From Azorhizobium caulinodans ORS 571 (GTDB lineage: Bacteria; Pseudomonadota; Alphaproteobacteria; Rhizobiales; Xanthobacteraceae): a DNA stretch of 64,000 nucleotides. The stretch is taken from assembly GCF_000010525.1 (NCBI RefSeq), contig NC_009937.1, positions 3,353,501 to 3,417,500 on the forward strand. Reading direction: 5' to 3'. The position numbers and the translations under genes were made by a program. Positions within the stretch are counted from its first letter, which is position 1. Each line of letters opens with the position of its first letter. The notes beneath the pieces are model-generated. The model had not been told where the DNA came from and ran no database searches. It was given only the letters and a program-made list of their open reading frames with translations. Positions 9,908 through 19,985 of this stretch are shown here, one piece after another.

Positions 9908-10366
9908 CTACGGCGTCTCCTGCTGCGCGACCGCTTCGGCGAAGTTCTTGAAGAACTCGTCTGCGATTTTTTTCGCTGTCCCTGCCACCAGACGCTGACC
10001 AAGCTGGGCAAGCTTGCCGCCGATCTGCGCCTCGGCCTTGTAGGCCAAGGTGGTGCCACTTTCACCCGGGGTCAATTGCACGAATGCACCACCCTTCGCG
10101 AAACCGGCGATCCCGCCGTCGCCTTCGCCAGCAATCCGATAGCTTTCCGGCGCGTTGAAGTCACTCAGGGTCACCGTGCCGCGGAACTTGGCCTTGACCG
10201 GGCCGATCTTGGTCACCACCACCGCCTTCAGCTCGGTGTCGGAGACCTTTTCCAGCTCCTCGCAGCCCGGAATGCAGCGCTTCAGCATCTCGGCATCGTT
10301 CAGCGCGGCCCAGGCCACCTGCTGCGACACGGGCAGTTCGTAGCTGCCTTCCATTTCCAGCGCCAT
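9908..10366 (-). CDS. coxG: CoxG family SRPBCC protein
   Basis: This encodes 152 residues of the CoxG (CO dehydrogenase subunit G) family. MEGSYELPVSQQVAWAALND at the start, CIPGCEELEKVSD and VKAKFRGTVTLSDFNAPESYRI are all family landmarks of the lipid-like cavity fold. In Oligotropha, CoxG helps anchor the enzyme to the membrane. It lacks the long C-terminal hydrophobic tail of some CoxG proteins and ends with an amphipathic helix (AKKIADEFFKNFAEAVAQ). It is the first gene of the leftward cluster; the ATG at 10366 follows a GGAGGG sequence. Confidence 0.9.
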   Translation of the reverse strand: MALEMEGSYELPVSQQVAWAALNDAEMLKRCIPGCEELEKVSDTELKAVVVTKIGPVKAKFRGTVTLSDFNAPESYRIAGEGDGGIAGFAKGGAFVQLTPGESGTTLAYKAEAQIGGKLAQLGQRLVAGTAKKIADEFFKNFAEAVAQQETP

Positions 10367-10589
10367 GGCGCCCTCCCTCACACGCAACCCACAGGCCAAG
10401 GATGTTGCGCCAGCGCAGCTTTAAGGAAAAGCTGGATGCCCGAGAAAATTGCGAAAGGGGACTGTCCACACGCCCAAAGGCGGATTTGTCACTCCACCCG
10501 AGCCACGCTATGAGTCGCATCGGTCCGTTGTGCCCATACATGAGGCACGTCTAAACAATAGGCGGACCAGAACGAGGGGCACCAGACGT

Positions 10590-11506
<917 letters not shown>

Positions 11507-11507
<1 letters not shown>

Positions 11508-12949
11508 TGGCCGCCGCTCCGACCAAGGGCGGGGCCGCCTCTGCGCCCCCCGCCCCGTTTGCCGCCGCGCTGAAGGACGCGGTGGTGAGCGGTGTCCTCA
11601 CCTTCCTCCTGCTCCTGCCGCTCGTCGGCTTCCGCGCCACCGAAAGCGGCAGCGGGCCGCTGACGCTGACCTACCGCTTCGGCCTCGTCACCATCTTCGC
11701 CCTGCTGGTGGCGGGCCTGCGGCTGGTGCTCAACCTCACGCTCTGGCGCGAGGGCCGCGTGAAGGCCACGAAGTCCGGCCCGTCGGCGCTGGCCGTCGTC
11801 GGCAACCAGATGGCACCCTTCGCGAAGAGTGCCTTCTTCGCCATCGCCATCCTCTATCCGCTGCTGGCGGTGCTGCTCTCGGGCGGCCTCACCCCCAGCC
11901 GCTACTGGATCGACCTCGGCATCTATATCGGCTCCTACGTGATGCTGGGCTGGGGCCTCAACATCGTGGTCGGCCTCGCCGGCCTGCTCGATCTCGGCTA
12001 CGTGGCCTTCTATGCGGTGGGCGCCTATGCCTTCGCGCTCCTGTCCACGTCCGTACCGATCAATGACTGGATGGCCGGCCACCTCGGCGAGAACTTCTGG
12101 GCGCTGTGGTCTTTCTGGGTCTGCCTGCCGGTGTGCGGCCTGCTGGCGGCGCTCTGGGGCGTCATCCTCGGCTTCCCGGTGCTGCGCCTCAGGGGCGACT
12201 ACCTCGCCATCGTGACGCTGGCCTTCGGAGAGATCATCCGCCTCGTCCTCATCAACTGGACGGATTTCACCAACGGCGCGGCCGGCATCGCCTCCATCCC
12301 GCCCATCTCCTTCTTCGGCATTCCCTTTTCGTCCGGAGACGACGGGTTCGCAGCGCTGTTCGGGCTCACCTTCGACCCGATGCACCGCATCATCTTCCTC
12401 TATTTCGTCATCGTGGCGCTCTCGGCCCTCACGGCCCTCGCCACGCTGCGGCTGCGGCGGATGCCGGTCGGCCGGGCATGGGAGGCGCTGCGCGAGGACG
12501 AGATCGCCTGCCGCTCGCTCGGCATCAACACCACGCTCACCAAGCTCACGGCCTTCGCCACCGGCGCCATGTTCGGCGGCTTTGCGGGCGCCTTCTTCGC
12601 GGTGCGCGTGCGGTTCGTTTCGCCCGAGAGCTTCACCTTCATGGAATCGGCGATGATCCTCGCCATCGTCGTGCTCGGCGGCATGGGCTCGCAGATGGGC
12701 GTGGCGGCGGCGGCCGTCTTCATGATCGGCGGCATGGAGATGCTGCGGAACCTCACCTTCCTGAAGAGCGACTGGCTGCTCGGCCCCGACTTCGATCCCA
12801 CCCTCTACCGCATGCTCATCTTCGGCTTCGCCATGGTGGCGGTGATGGTCTGGCGTCCGCGCGGCATCGTGTCGGGCCGCCTCGCCACCATCTTCCTGAA
12901 GGAGCGCAAGACGGTGTCCGGCGATCTGGTGAAGGAGGGCCACGGATGA
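11507..12949 (+). CDS. livM: Branched-chain amino acid ABC transporter permease LivM
   Basis: This encodes 480 residues with about ten membrane segments. The LivM core (GLNIVVGLAGLLDLGYVAFYAVGAY near residue 150, then GRAWEALREDEIACRSLGIN, the EAA-like loop) is intact. The protein is longer than many LivM proteins because of an N-terminal part of about 100 residues with two extra hydrophobic segments, a form often seen in alphaproteobacteria. It overlaps livH by one base and livG by four, consistent with a coupled operon. Confidence 0.95.
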
Positions 12950-13857
12950 GACGCTGGGAAACCGATCCCATCCTGACCGTGGACCACCTCACCATGCGGT
13001 TCGGTGGTCTGGTGGCGGTGAACAACGTGTCCTTCACCGTGGGACGCGGCGACGTGACCGCCCTCATCGGGCCGAACGGCGCGGGCAAGACCACCGCCTT
13101 CAACTGCATCACCGGCTTCTACAAGCCGACGCTGGGGCGGCTCGCCCTCGCCCACGAGGCGCCGCCGAGCCCGGCGGAGCTCCAGGCGCTGACCGCCAAC
13201 GGCCAGGCCGGGGCGAAGACCGAGAACGGTGCGCTCTATCTCCTGGAGCGCCTGCCGGACCACAAGGTCTCGGCTCAGGCGCGGGTCGCCCGCACCTTCC
13301 AGAACATCCGCCTGTTCTCAGGCATGACGGTGCTGGAAAACCTCATGGTGGCGCAGCACCAGAAGCTGATCCGCTCCGGCATGATGGCGCCCTCCGCCCT
13401 CTTCAACCTGCCCTCCTGGCGCCGCCAGGAGAAGGAAGGCGTGGAGCGGGCGCTGCACTGGCTCGAAAAGGTGGACCTGATGGCCCGCGCCGACGATCCG
13501 GCCGGCGACCTGCCCTATGGCGACCAGCGGCGGCTGGAGATCGCCCGTGCCATGTGCACCGAGCCCGTCCTGCTCTGCCTCGACGAGCCCGCCGCCGGCC
13601 TCAATCCGAAGGAATCAGCCGCGCTCAACACGCTGCTCCTGTCCATCCGCGCCGATTACGGCACCTCGGTGCTGCTGATCGAGCATGACATGTCGGTGGT
13701 GATGGAAATCTCGGACCATGTGATCGTGCTGGAATACGGCAGCAAGATCTCCGACGGCACACCGGCGGAGGTACGCTCCGATCCCGCCGTCATCGCCGCT
13801 TATCTCGGCGTGGACGAGGATGCGGTCGAGGCCGTGGAAGCGGAGGTGGGCCTATGA
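12946..13857 (+). CDS. livG: Branched-chain amino acid ABC transporter ATPase LivG
   Basis: This encodes 303 residues. Walker A is GPNGAGKTT, the Q-loop region is RTFQNIRLFSGMTVLENL, the signature is DLPYGDQRR and Walker B is LLCLDEPAAGLN, followed by the switch histidine in LLIEHDMS. Between Walker A and the Q-loop there is an insertion of roughly 30 residues (LAHEAPPSPAELQALTANGQ and following) that E. coli LivG lacks. The ATG overlaps the livM stop by four bases. It works as a heterodimer with LivF to power transport through LivHM. Confidence 0.95.
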   Translation: MRRWETDPILTVDHLTMRFGGLVAVNNVSFTVGRGDVTALIGPNGAGKTTAFNCITGFYKPTLGRLALAHEAPPSPAELQALTANGQAGAKTENGALYLLERLPDHKVSAQARVARTFQNIRLFSGMTVLENLMVAQHQKLIRSGMMAPSALFNLPSWRRQEKEGVERALHWLEKVDLMARADDPAGDLPYGDQRRLEIARAMCTEPVLLCLDEPAAGLNPKESAALNTLLLSIRADYGTSVLLIEHDMSVVMEISDHVIVLEYGSKISDGTPAEVRSDPAVIAAYLGVDEDAVEAVEAEVGL

Positions 13858-14573
13858 CGGCGCTGCTCTCCGTGAAGGGGGTCAAGACCTATTACGGGAA
13901 CATCGTCGCGCTGAAGGGCGTGGACGTGGAAGTGAACGAGGGCGAGATCGTCACCCTCATCGGCGCCAACGGCGCCGGCAAGTCCACGCTGATGATGACC
14001 GTCTGCGGCTCCCCCCGCGCCCGCGAAGGGTCCGTGATCTTCGACGGGCGGGACATCACCCGCATGCCAACCCACGAGATCATGCGCCTCAAGATCGCCC
14101 AGTCTCCCGAGGGGCGGCGCATCTTCGGCCGCATGACGGTCTATGAGAACCTCCAGATGGGTGCGGCCGTGGACGGCAACGCCCATTTCCAGGAGGATCT
14201 GGAGCGCATGTTCGCGCTCTTCCCGCGCCTGAAGGAACGTCTGTACCAGCGCGGCGGCACCCTCTCGGGCGGCGAGCAGCAGATGCTCGCCATCGCCCGC
14301 GCGCTGATGACCCGCCCCCGCCTGCTGCTGCTGGACGAGCCCTCGCTCGGCCTCGCGCCGCTGGTCGTGAAGCAGATTTTCGACGCCATCCGCGACCTCA
14401 ACCGCACCGAGGGCCTCACCGTCTTCCTGGTGGAGCAGAACGCCTACCATGCACTCAAGCTCGCCCACCGGGCCTATGTGCTGGTGAACGGCACCGTCAC
14501 CATGAGCGGCACCGGCAAGGAACTGCTGGAGCGGCCCGAGGTGAAGGCCGCGTATCTGGAAGGAGGACACTGA
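13854..14573 (+). CDS. livF: Branched-chain amino acid ABC transporter ATPase LivF
   Basis: This encodes 239 residues, the standard LivF length. Walker A is GANGAGKST, the Q-loop region is IAQSPEGRRIFGRMTVYENL, the signature is LSGGEQQMLAIARAL and Walker B is LLLLDEPSLGLAP. The start overlaps livG by four bases (ATGA). It is the second nucleotide-binding subunit of the transporter. Confidence 0.96.
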   Translation: MTALLSVKGVKTYYGNIVALKGVDVEVNEGEIVTLIGANGAGKSTLMMTVCGSPRAREGSVIFDGRDITRMPTHEIMRLKIAQSPEGRRIFGRMTVYENLQMGAAVDGNAHFQEDLERMFALFPRLKERLYQRGGTLSGGEQQMLAIARALMTRPRLLLLDEPSLGLAPLVVKQIFDAIRDLNRTEGLTVFLVEQNAYHALKLAHRAYVLVNGTVTMSGTGKELLERPEVKAAYLEGGH

Positions 14574-14576
14574 GCC

Positions 14577-15020
14577 ATGGTTGCCCCCTCTCCCGATCCC
14601 GGCCGCCGCTGGGCCCCCATGGTGCTGCTGCCTGTCATCGCGCTGGTCGCGGTGGTGGCGGCCTTCGTGCTGCATCCGCAATGGGTGGTCGAGGTGTCCC
14701 TCGGCGACTTCCTGCTGGTGACGGTCTTCCTCGGCGGCGGCGCTGCCTGGATGTCCGGGCGCGCGGTGGCGAAGGTGTGGAGCCCCTTCCTGCTGGTGTT
14801 CGTCTATTCCGTGCTCGTGACCTGCGCGGTGCGCTTCTGCCACTTCGCCTTGTTCCACGGCACGCTGCTGTCGCTGAAGTATTTCCTGGTCGAGCTGGTC
14901 ATCCTGCTTTCCATCGCGAGCCTTGGATTCCGCACGGTGCGAAAGCAGCAGATGACGCTTCGCTACGGCTGGCTCTACGAGAGCTCCGGCCCCCTCGCCT
15001 GGCGTCCGCGCCAGGGCTGA
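14577..15020 (+). CDS. DUF6867 family membrane protein in the liv operon
   Basis: This encodes 147 residues with about four hydrophobic segments (for example VIALVAVVAAFVL and FLLVTVFLGGGAAWM) and a conserved-looking cytoplasmic end, KQQMTLRYGWLYESSGPLAW. It starts three bases after livF stops, so it belongs to the operon. Proteins of this kind are recurrently found next to liv genes in alphaproteobacteria and are grouped as DUF6867; no function is known. A helper or regulator of the permease is possible but is only an inference from linkage. Confidence 0.75.
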   Translation: MVAPSPDPGRRWAPMVLLPVIALVAVVAAFVLHPQWVVEVSLGDFLLVTVFLGGGAAWMSGRAVAKVWSPFLLVFVYSVLVTCAVRFCHFALFHGTLLSLKYFLVELVILLSIASLGFRTVRKQQMTLRYGWLYESSGPLAWRPRQG

Positions 15021-15188
15021 ACGCCACGCTGCCGCAGCCCCGCCTCCCCCATCGACAGGGGACGGATTTGCGGCAGAATGGCGGGCATCCACGTCCCTGA
15101 ATCGACTGTACCAGTCACACATCTGCCCGTTGCAGCCGGCCTCGCGGGTTCCGTCTCGCGACCGCTGGAAAAACCAGAGGAGATACGG

Positions 15189-16289
15189 ATGAGGAAGCTT
15201 CTACTTGCCGGTCTTGCGCTTGGCGCCGGCCTGGCCTTCGCGGCCCAGGCTCAGGCCCAGGTGAAGCTGGGCGTGGCCGGTCCCATGACCGGCCCGAATG
15301 CCGCTTTCGGCGCCCAGCTCAAGAACGGCGTCGAGCAGGCCGTCACGGACATCAATGCGTCCGGCGGCATCCTCGGCCAGAAGATCCAGGTGTTCGTGGG
15401 CGACGACGCCTCCACCCCGGCGCAGGGAACCTCCGTCGCCAACAAATTCATCTCCGACGGCGTGAAATACGTCGTGGGCCACTTCAACTCGGGCGTCTCG
15501 ATCCCGACCTCCACCAACTATGAGGAAGGCGGCATCCTCCAGATCACGCCCGCCTCCACCAACCCGACCTTCACCGAGCGCAAGCTCTGGAACGTGTTCC
15601 GCACCTGCGGCCGCGACGACCAGCAGGGCGCGGTGGCCGGCGAGTACATCCTGAAGAACCTGAAGGACAAGAAGATCGCCATCGTCCACGACAAGACCCC
15701 CTATGGTAAGGGCCTAGCGGACGAGACGCAGAAGGCCATCAACAAGGGTGGCGTGAAGGAAGTTGTCTATGAGGGCATCACGCCCGGCGAGAAGGACTAT
15801 TCCGCTCTCGTGTCCAAGCTGAAGGCGGCCGGCGTCGAGGTGCTTTATTACGGCGGCCTGCACCCGGAAGCCGGCCTGCTGGTGCGTCAGATGCGCGATC
15901 AGGGCATGAAGACCGTCCTGTTCTCCGGCGACGGCATCACCGACAAGGAATACTGGACCATCGCCGGCCCCGGCGCCGAAGGCACGCTGATGACCTTCGG
16001 CCCCGATCCGCGCAAGAACGCCGCCGCCAAGGAAGTGGTGGACCGCTTCAAGGCCAAGGGCATCGATCCGGAAGGCTACGTGCTCTATTCCTACGCCGCC
16101 GTGCAGATCATCAAGCAGGCGGCCGAGGCCACGAAATCCCTCGACCCGAAGAAGGTCGCCGACTACATGCACTCCGGCGCCACCTTCAACACCGTGCTCG
16201 GCCCGCTCGCCTTCGACAAGAAGGGCGACCTGACCAAGCTCGACTATGTGGTCTACGTCTGGAAGGACGGCGGCTATTCGGAACTCTGA
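15189..16289 (+). CDS. livK: Branched-chain amino acid ABC transporter substrate-binding protein LivK
   Basis: This encodes 366 residues. A clear signal peptide (MRKLLLAGLALGAGLAFAA, cleavage expected after AQA near residue 23) leads into VKLGVAGPMTGPNAAFGAQL, the typical start of a type I periplasmic LivK/LivJ receptor. The motifs GVKYVVGHFNSGVSIP and RTCGRDDQQGAVAG are family typical. The ATG at 15189 follows GGAG. A 168-base gap separates it from the DUF6867 gene, enough for an internal promoter to raise receptor over permease levels, as is common. A strong terminator follows. Confidence 0.95.
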   Translation: MRKLLLAGLALGAGLAFAAQAQAQVKLGVAGPMTGPNAAFGAQLKNGVEQAVTDINASGGILGQKIQVFVGDDASTPAQGTSVANKFISDGVKYVVGHFNSGVSIPTSTNYEEGGILQITPASTNPTFTERKLWNVFRTCGRDDQQGAVAGEYILKNLKDKKIAIVHDKTPYGKGLADETQKAINKGGVKEVVYEGITPGEKDYSALVSKLKAAGVEVLYYGGLHPEAGLLVRQMRDQGMKTVLFSGDGITDKEYWTIAGPGAEGTLMTFGPDPRKNAAAKEVVDRFKAKGIDPEGYVLYSYAAVQIIKQAAEATKSLDPKKVADYMHSGATFNTVLGPLAFDKKGDLTKLDYVVYVWKDGGYSEL

Positions 16290-16324
16290 CCCGGCCTTGC
16301 CGATCATATCCATCTGACAGGGAG

Positions 16325-16355
16325 ACGCCCGCGCCGTGCGCGGGCGTTTTCTTTT
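16325..16355 (+). terminator. Rho-independent terminator after livK
   Basis: A perfect 9-bp GC stem, CGCCCGCGC (16326-16334) with GCGCGGGCG (16338-16346) around a 3-base loop, is followed by TTTTCTTTT. It lies 36 bases after the livK stop and closes the liv operon. Confidence 0.9.
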
Positions 16356-16417
16356 GCGCCGGAGCGGTTCGAATTCCGCGACGGCAGGCCCATCACGTTC
16401 GCGCCGTGGAGCATTTG

Positions 16418-16437
16418 CCCCCTACCGGACAGGGGGG
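16418..16437. promoter_or_regulatory. C-tract/G-tract inverted repeat before the glycosyltransferase gene
   Basis: CCCCCT (16418-16423) and AGGGGG (16431-16436) form an inverted repeat with a 7-base spacer, the right arm running on as GGTAT. It ends 25 bases before the next start codon, and TATAAG follows at 16446. The C/G-tract plus TA edge recalls operators of the CsoR/RcnR/FrmR repressor family, but no such regulator gene is in the window, so the assignment is tentative. Confidence 0.3.
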
Positions 16438-16461
16438 TATTGGCCTTATAAGCCCTAGCCG

Positions 16462-17478
16462 ATGGCCGCTTTATCCGACCTCCTGTTCCAAGCCGTACCC
16501 GGGCCTGTGCTGCGGGCGATGGTGGCCGCGCGCTTCGGAACCGTGGTGCCCGCCGGACGCCGGGTCTGGGTGAATGCCGGTGCCGGCCGCGAGGACGGCC
16601 TCTCCTTCGAGAATGACGGGCGCTGGCTGGTGGCGACCGCCGGCGGCGAGCTCCTGAAGCGCGACCGCATCAACAGCCTCTGGAAGCGCGGCGCCATCAT
16701 GGCCTATTTCGCCTCCCGCTCGAATGCGGACGCGCTGGAGACGAGCCTCGCCGACCACAGCGCCACGCCCCGCGTCCTCACATTCTGCTCCAACCATCCC
16801 GACGCCGTTCTGGTGCCAGATCGCTCCTTCATGACGCCGCGCATCTATGCGCCCTATCGGGCCATCGCCCATAGCGTGCCATGGGCGGAGCGCGAGGACG
16901 TGGTGCGCTGGCGTGGGGCGCCGTCCGGCCAGGGCGAGATCGCCCACAGCTGGATGGACGCCGGCAACCCCATGCTGCGCCAGCGGGTGCGCATGTGCCT
17001 CGCGCTCCGCGACGAGCCGGGCGTGGACGTCGCCTTCGCCGGCCGGGCCGACCTCGCGCCCTATGGCATCAGCAAGGAGCGCCTCGATCCGCTGAGCTGG
17101 GCCAAGGTGCGCTATGCCATCGACATCGACGGCTTCTCCGCCGCCTGGATGAACTTCTTCTCGCGCCTGCTGCTCGGCTGCTGCGTCATCAAGGTCGCCT
17201 CGCCCTATGGCTTCCGACAGTGGTTCTATGACGCGCTGGTGCCGTGGATCCATTATGTGCCGGTGAAGGCGGACCTCTCCGACCTCAAGGAGAAGATCGC
17301 CTGGTGCCGGGCCAATCCCGATGCCTGCCGGCAGATCGCCGAGGAGGGCCAGCGCCTTGCCCTCTCGCGCACGGTCGAGAGCGAGACCCAGCTGACGCTC
17401 GCCCGCATCGACGCAGCGCTCGGCGCGCGCAACGCGGCCAAGGCGCCCAACCCGCGCCTGCGGGACGCCAGTTCCTGA
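16462..17478 (+). CDS. CAP10-type glycosyltransferase (GT90 family)
   Basis: This encodes 338 residues. The C-terminal half carries the CAP10/GT90 pattern: KVRYAIDIDGFSAAWMNFFS, then LLLGCCVIKVASPYGFRQWFYDALVPWIHYVPVKADLSDL (shown here only as the landmark stretch around residues 213-275). Members add sugars to capsule or lipopolysaccharide, probably on the cytoplasmic side; there is no signal peptide. The donor and acceptor cannot be inferred. It stands alone, between the liv terminator and the convergent ccdA. Confidence 0.8.
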   Translation: MAALSDLLFQAVPGPVLRAMVAARFGTVVPAGRRVWVNAGAGREDGLSFENDGRWLVATAGGELLKRDRINSLWKRGAIMAYFASRSNADALETSLADHSATPRVLTFCSNHPDAVLVPDRSFMTPRIYAPYRAIAHSVPWAEREDVVRWRGAPSGQGEIAHSWMDAGNPMLRQRVRMCLALRDEPGVDVAFAGRADLAPYGISKERLDPLSWAKVRYAIDIDGFSAAWMNFFSRLLLGCCVIKVASPYGFRQWFYDALVPWIHYVPVKADLSDLKEKIAWCRANPDACRQIAEEGQRLALSRTVESETQLTLARIDAALGARNAAKAPNPRLRDASS

Positions 17479-17487
17479 TCGAGATCC

Positions 17488-18219
17488 TCAGCCGAGCGTG
17501 CTGAGGATGGGGAAGGTTTCGAGCAGCCAGTAGCTCATGCTGGCGATGCCGCCGGACAGGAAGGCGATGCCCGTGAGCACCAGCACGCCGCCCATCACCT
17601 TCTCCACCACCGGCAGGAAGCGCCGCATGTGGGTGAGGCTCTTGAGGAAGGGCCGCACGGCGAGCGCCGCCAGCAGGAAGGGCACACCGAGGCCGGCGGA
17701 ATAGACCGCGAGCAGCGCTGCCCCCTTCGTCACCGTCGCCTCCGAGCCCGCGACCGCGAGGATGGCCCCGAGCACCGGGCCGAGGCAGGGGGTCCAGCCG
17801 AAGGCGAAGGCAAGGCCCATCACGAAGGCGCCCCATACGCCCGTCGGCTCCGCCACATGGGCGCGCGCGGTGCGCGACAGAAAGGCGATGCGGAACACGC
17901 CGAGGAAGTTGAGGCCCATCAGGATGATGGCGATGCCGGCAATGAGCGAGAGCGTGTCGAGATGGGCGCGCAGCACATTGCCGATGGCGGATGCCCCCGC
18001 TCCCAGCAGCACGAACACAACGGTGAAGCCGGAGACGAACAGCACCGCCCCATAGAAGGCCCGGCGGGCGACCTGACGCAGCGGCTCGGCATTGGTGAGG
18101 TCGTCGAGGGTCGCGCCGCCGATGTAGCACAGATAGGGCGGCACCAGCGGCAGCACGCAGGGGGAGAGAAAGCTGGCAAGGCCGGCAAGGAAGGCGGCGG
18201 GCAGCGAAACGTCGGCCAT
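17488..18219 (-). CDS. ccdA: Cytochrome c biogenesis protein CcdA
   Basis: This encodes 243 residues with six predicted membrane helices. The two redox cysteines of the CcdA fold are present in SFLSPCVLPLVPPYLCYIGG and AFGWTPCLGPVLGAIL. CcdA carries reducing equivalents from cytoplasmic thioredoxin to periplasmic thiol proteins needed for cytochrome c haem attachment. The start MADVSLPAAF at 18219 is typical; the arginine-rich upstream extension was rejected. It converges on the glycosyltransferase gene with only nine bases between the stops. Confidence 0.93.
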   Translation of the reverse strand: MADVSLPAAFLAGLASFLSPCVLPLVPPYLCYIGGATLDDLTNAEPLRQVARRAFYGAVLFVSGFTVVFVLLGAGASAIGNVLRAHLDTLSLIAGIAIILMGLNFLGVFRIAFLSRTARAHVAEPTGVWGAFVMGLAFAFGWTPCLGPVLGAILAVAGSEATVTKGAALLAVYSAGLGVPFLLAALAVRPFLKSLTHMRRFLPVVEKVMGGVLVLTGIAFLSGGIASMSYWLLETFPILSTLG

Positions 18220-18380
18220 CGGACCCTTGGGTGCTACGCCCCGCCTCCGCACGGGCGGGCTCCCGTGTCTTGGCCCCATCGCGCGCCAGCGGCAAGCCCC
18301 GCGCCCCATGCCTCCCCGCGTTGTGAAGCCGCGCCCTCCCGCCCTACCCTGCCGTCCTGTCCTGATTCCCCGGTGCCGCC

Positions 18381-19391
18381 ATGCGCAATCTCCTCACCGA
18401 CGTGCCCGGCCTGACGGTGGGCCATGCCACCGACCTGAAGCTCGGCTCCGGCGTCACCGCCATCCTGTGCCATCCGCCCGCCGTGGCGGCGGTGGACGTG
18501 CGCGGCGGCGCGCCAGGCACGCGCGAGACGGACCTGCTCGACCCCGCCGCCACCGTGCCCCATGTGGACGCCATCGTGCTTTCCGGCGGCTCGGCCTATG
18601 GGCTCGACGCCGCCTCCGGCGTGACGAGCTGGCTCGCGGCGCACGGGCGCGGCTATCTGGTGAAGGACATCCGCGTCCCCATCGTGCCCTCGGCCATCCT
18701 GTTCGATCTCCTGAACGGCGGCGACAAGCACTGGGGCCGGCATTCGCCCTATCGCGACCTCGGCTACGCGGCCGCCGAGGCAGCGGGCGAGGACTTCGCC
18801 CTGGGCAGCGTCGGAGCCGGCACGGGCGCCACCACGGCCCGGGTGAAGGGCGGTCTCGGCTCGGCCTCCGCGATCGCGCCAACCGGCCATCGCGTGGGCG
18901 CGCTGGTGGCGGTGAACGCGTTGGGCTGCCCGCTCATGGGCGAGGGTCCGCATTTCCGCGCCGCCCCCTTCGAGCGCAACGGCGAGTTCGGCGGCCTCGG
19001 CCTGCCCGTGCCGCTCCCGGCGGACGGCGGCGGCATCCATCTCAAGGGCGCGACGCCGAAGACCGCCACCACCATCGCGGTCGTCGCGACGGATGCCGAT
19101 CTCACCAGCGCCCAGACCCGCCACTTCGCGGTGATGGCGCAGGATGGGCTCGCCCTCTCGCTCTATCCCGTCCACACGCCGCTCGATGGCGACTGCGTCT
19201 TCGCTCTGGCCACCGGGCAGGCGACGCTCTCGGACCCCATCGGCGATCTCCTCGCCATCGGCACCACGGCGGCGGCGGTGCTGGCGCGGGCAGTGGCACG
19301 GGCGGTCTATGAGGCGACGGCCCTGCCCTTCCCTGGCGCGCAGCCCGCCTGGCGCGACCTGTTTCCGGGCGCGGTGCGGGGACGAGGCTGA
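18381..19391 (+). CDS. P1 family (S58) peptidase, DmpA/NylC-like
   Basis: This encodes 336 residues of the DmpA/NylC N-terminal-nucleophile fold. LTDVPGLTVGHATD, VLSGGSAYGLDAASGV and GTGATTARVKGGLGSAS are family hallmarks. In this family the precursor cuts itself so that a Ser or Thr becomes the new N-terminal nucleophile; the matching segment is ATTIAVVATDADL, making Thr near residue 230 the likely one (inference). Substrates in the family range from D-amino acid amides and beta-peptides to nylon oligomers, so the real one is open. No signal peptide is visible. Confidence 0.88.
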   Translation: MRNLLTDVPGLTVGHATDLKLGSGVTAILCHPPAVAAVDVRGGAPGTRETDLLDPAATVPHVDAIVLSGGSAYGLDAASGVTSWLAAHGRGYLVKDIRVPIVPSAILFDLLNGGDKHWGRHSPYRDLGYAAAEAAGEDFALGSVGAGTGATTARVKGGLGSASAIAPTGHRVGALVAVNALGCPLMGEGPHFRAAPFERNGEFGGLGLPVPLPADGGGIHLKGATPKTATTIAVVATDADLTSAQTRHFAVMAQDGLALSLYPVHTPLDGDCVFALATGQATLSDPIGDLLAIGTTAAAVLARAVARAVYEATALPFPGAQPAWRDLFPGAVRGRG

Positions 19392-19463
19392 TTTCGCGCC
19401 GTCCTGTGCTAGATCAGCCGCGAACCGGCTCCGCCCTGGAGCCTCGCCTCTTCAGGAGCCGCC

Positions 19464-19973
19464 ATGTCCGCCTTGCCGCCGATCCCGAAGCCCCGCCGCC
19501 GCTCCGCGCAGCCCGGCGCCCTCGGCGGCCTGCTGGCCATCATCTTCTGGTGCGCCTGCGGCATCACCGCCGTTCCGCTGGCCGGCCTGTTCACGCTCAT
19601 CTCGGCCATGGGGCCGCAGGGAGCCTTCTCCGCCATTGCGGATTCGTTTTCCGGCTCGTCCGCCTCCGCGCAGATGCTGCGGCTCGGCCTGGTGCCGCAA
19701 TTCGTGCTCTATGTCTGGGCGGTGACGACGGTGGCGCTCACCATCCTGCGCTCACGCCATGCGCTGACGCTGGTGCCGCTGGCGCTGGCGGTGTGGGTGG
19801 CCGTCACCGCCTTCTGCCAGTTTTCCATCCGCAGCATGATCACGCCCGGCGACGTGACCTTCATGGACCTCGCCGCGCTGCTGCCGGGGCTTCTGGTGCA
19901 GGCGGCGGGCGTCGCGGCGCTCTATGGCTATTTCCGCGAAGGCCAGCGGCCGGCCGCCTTCTACACCCGCTGA
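19464..19973 (+). CDS. Uncharacterised four-helix membrane protein
   Basis: This encodes 169 residues. After a basic proline-rich N-terminus there are about four hydrophobic segments (ALGGLLAIIFWCACGITAVP, LVPQFVLYVWAVTTVALTIL, LVPLALAVWVAVTAFC, LLPGLLVQAAGVAALYGYF), ending with FREGQRPAAFYTR. The layout faintly recalls DUF2569-type proteins, but I do not recognise it with confidence and assign no function. An AGGAG site precedes the ATG. It converges on the D-amino-acid dehydrogenase-like gene. Confidence 0.7.
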   Translation: MSALPPIPKPRRRSAQPGALGGLLAIIFWCACGITAVPLAGLFTLISAMGPQGAFSAIADSFSGSSASAQMLRLGLVPQFVLYVWAVTTVALTILRSRHALTLVPLALAVWVAVTAFCQFSIRSMITPGDVTFMDLAALLPGLLVQAAGVAALYGYFREGQRPAAFYTR

Positions 19974-19985
19974 CGCGGGCCGCCC

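Noticed and set aside
12106-12945. A possible N-terminal extension of livG running back into livM
   Set aside because: The extension is Arg/His-rich and not family-like; the ATG at 12946 gives the normal LivG start with four-base overlap.
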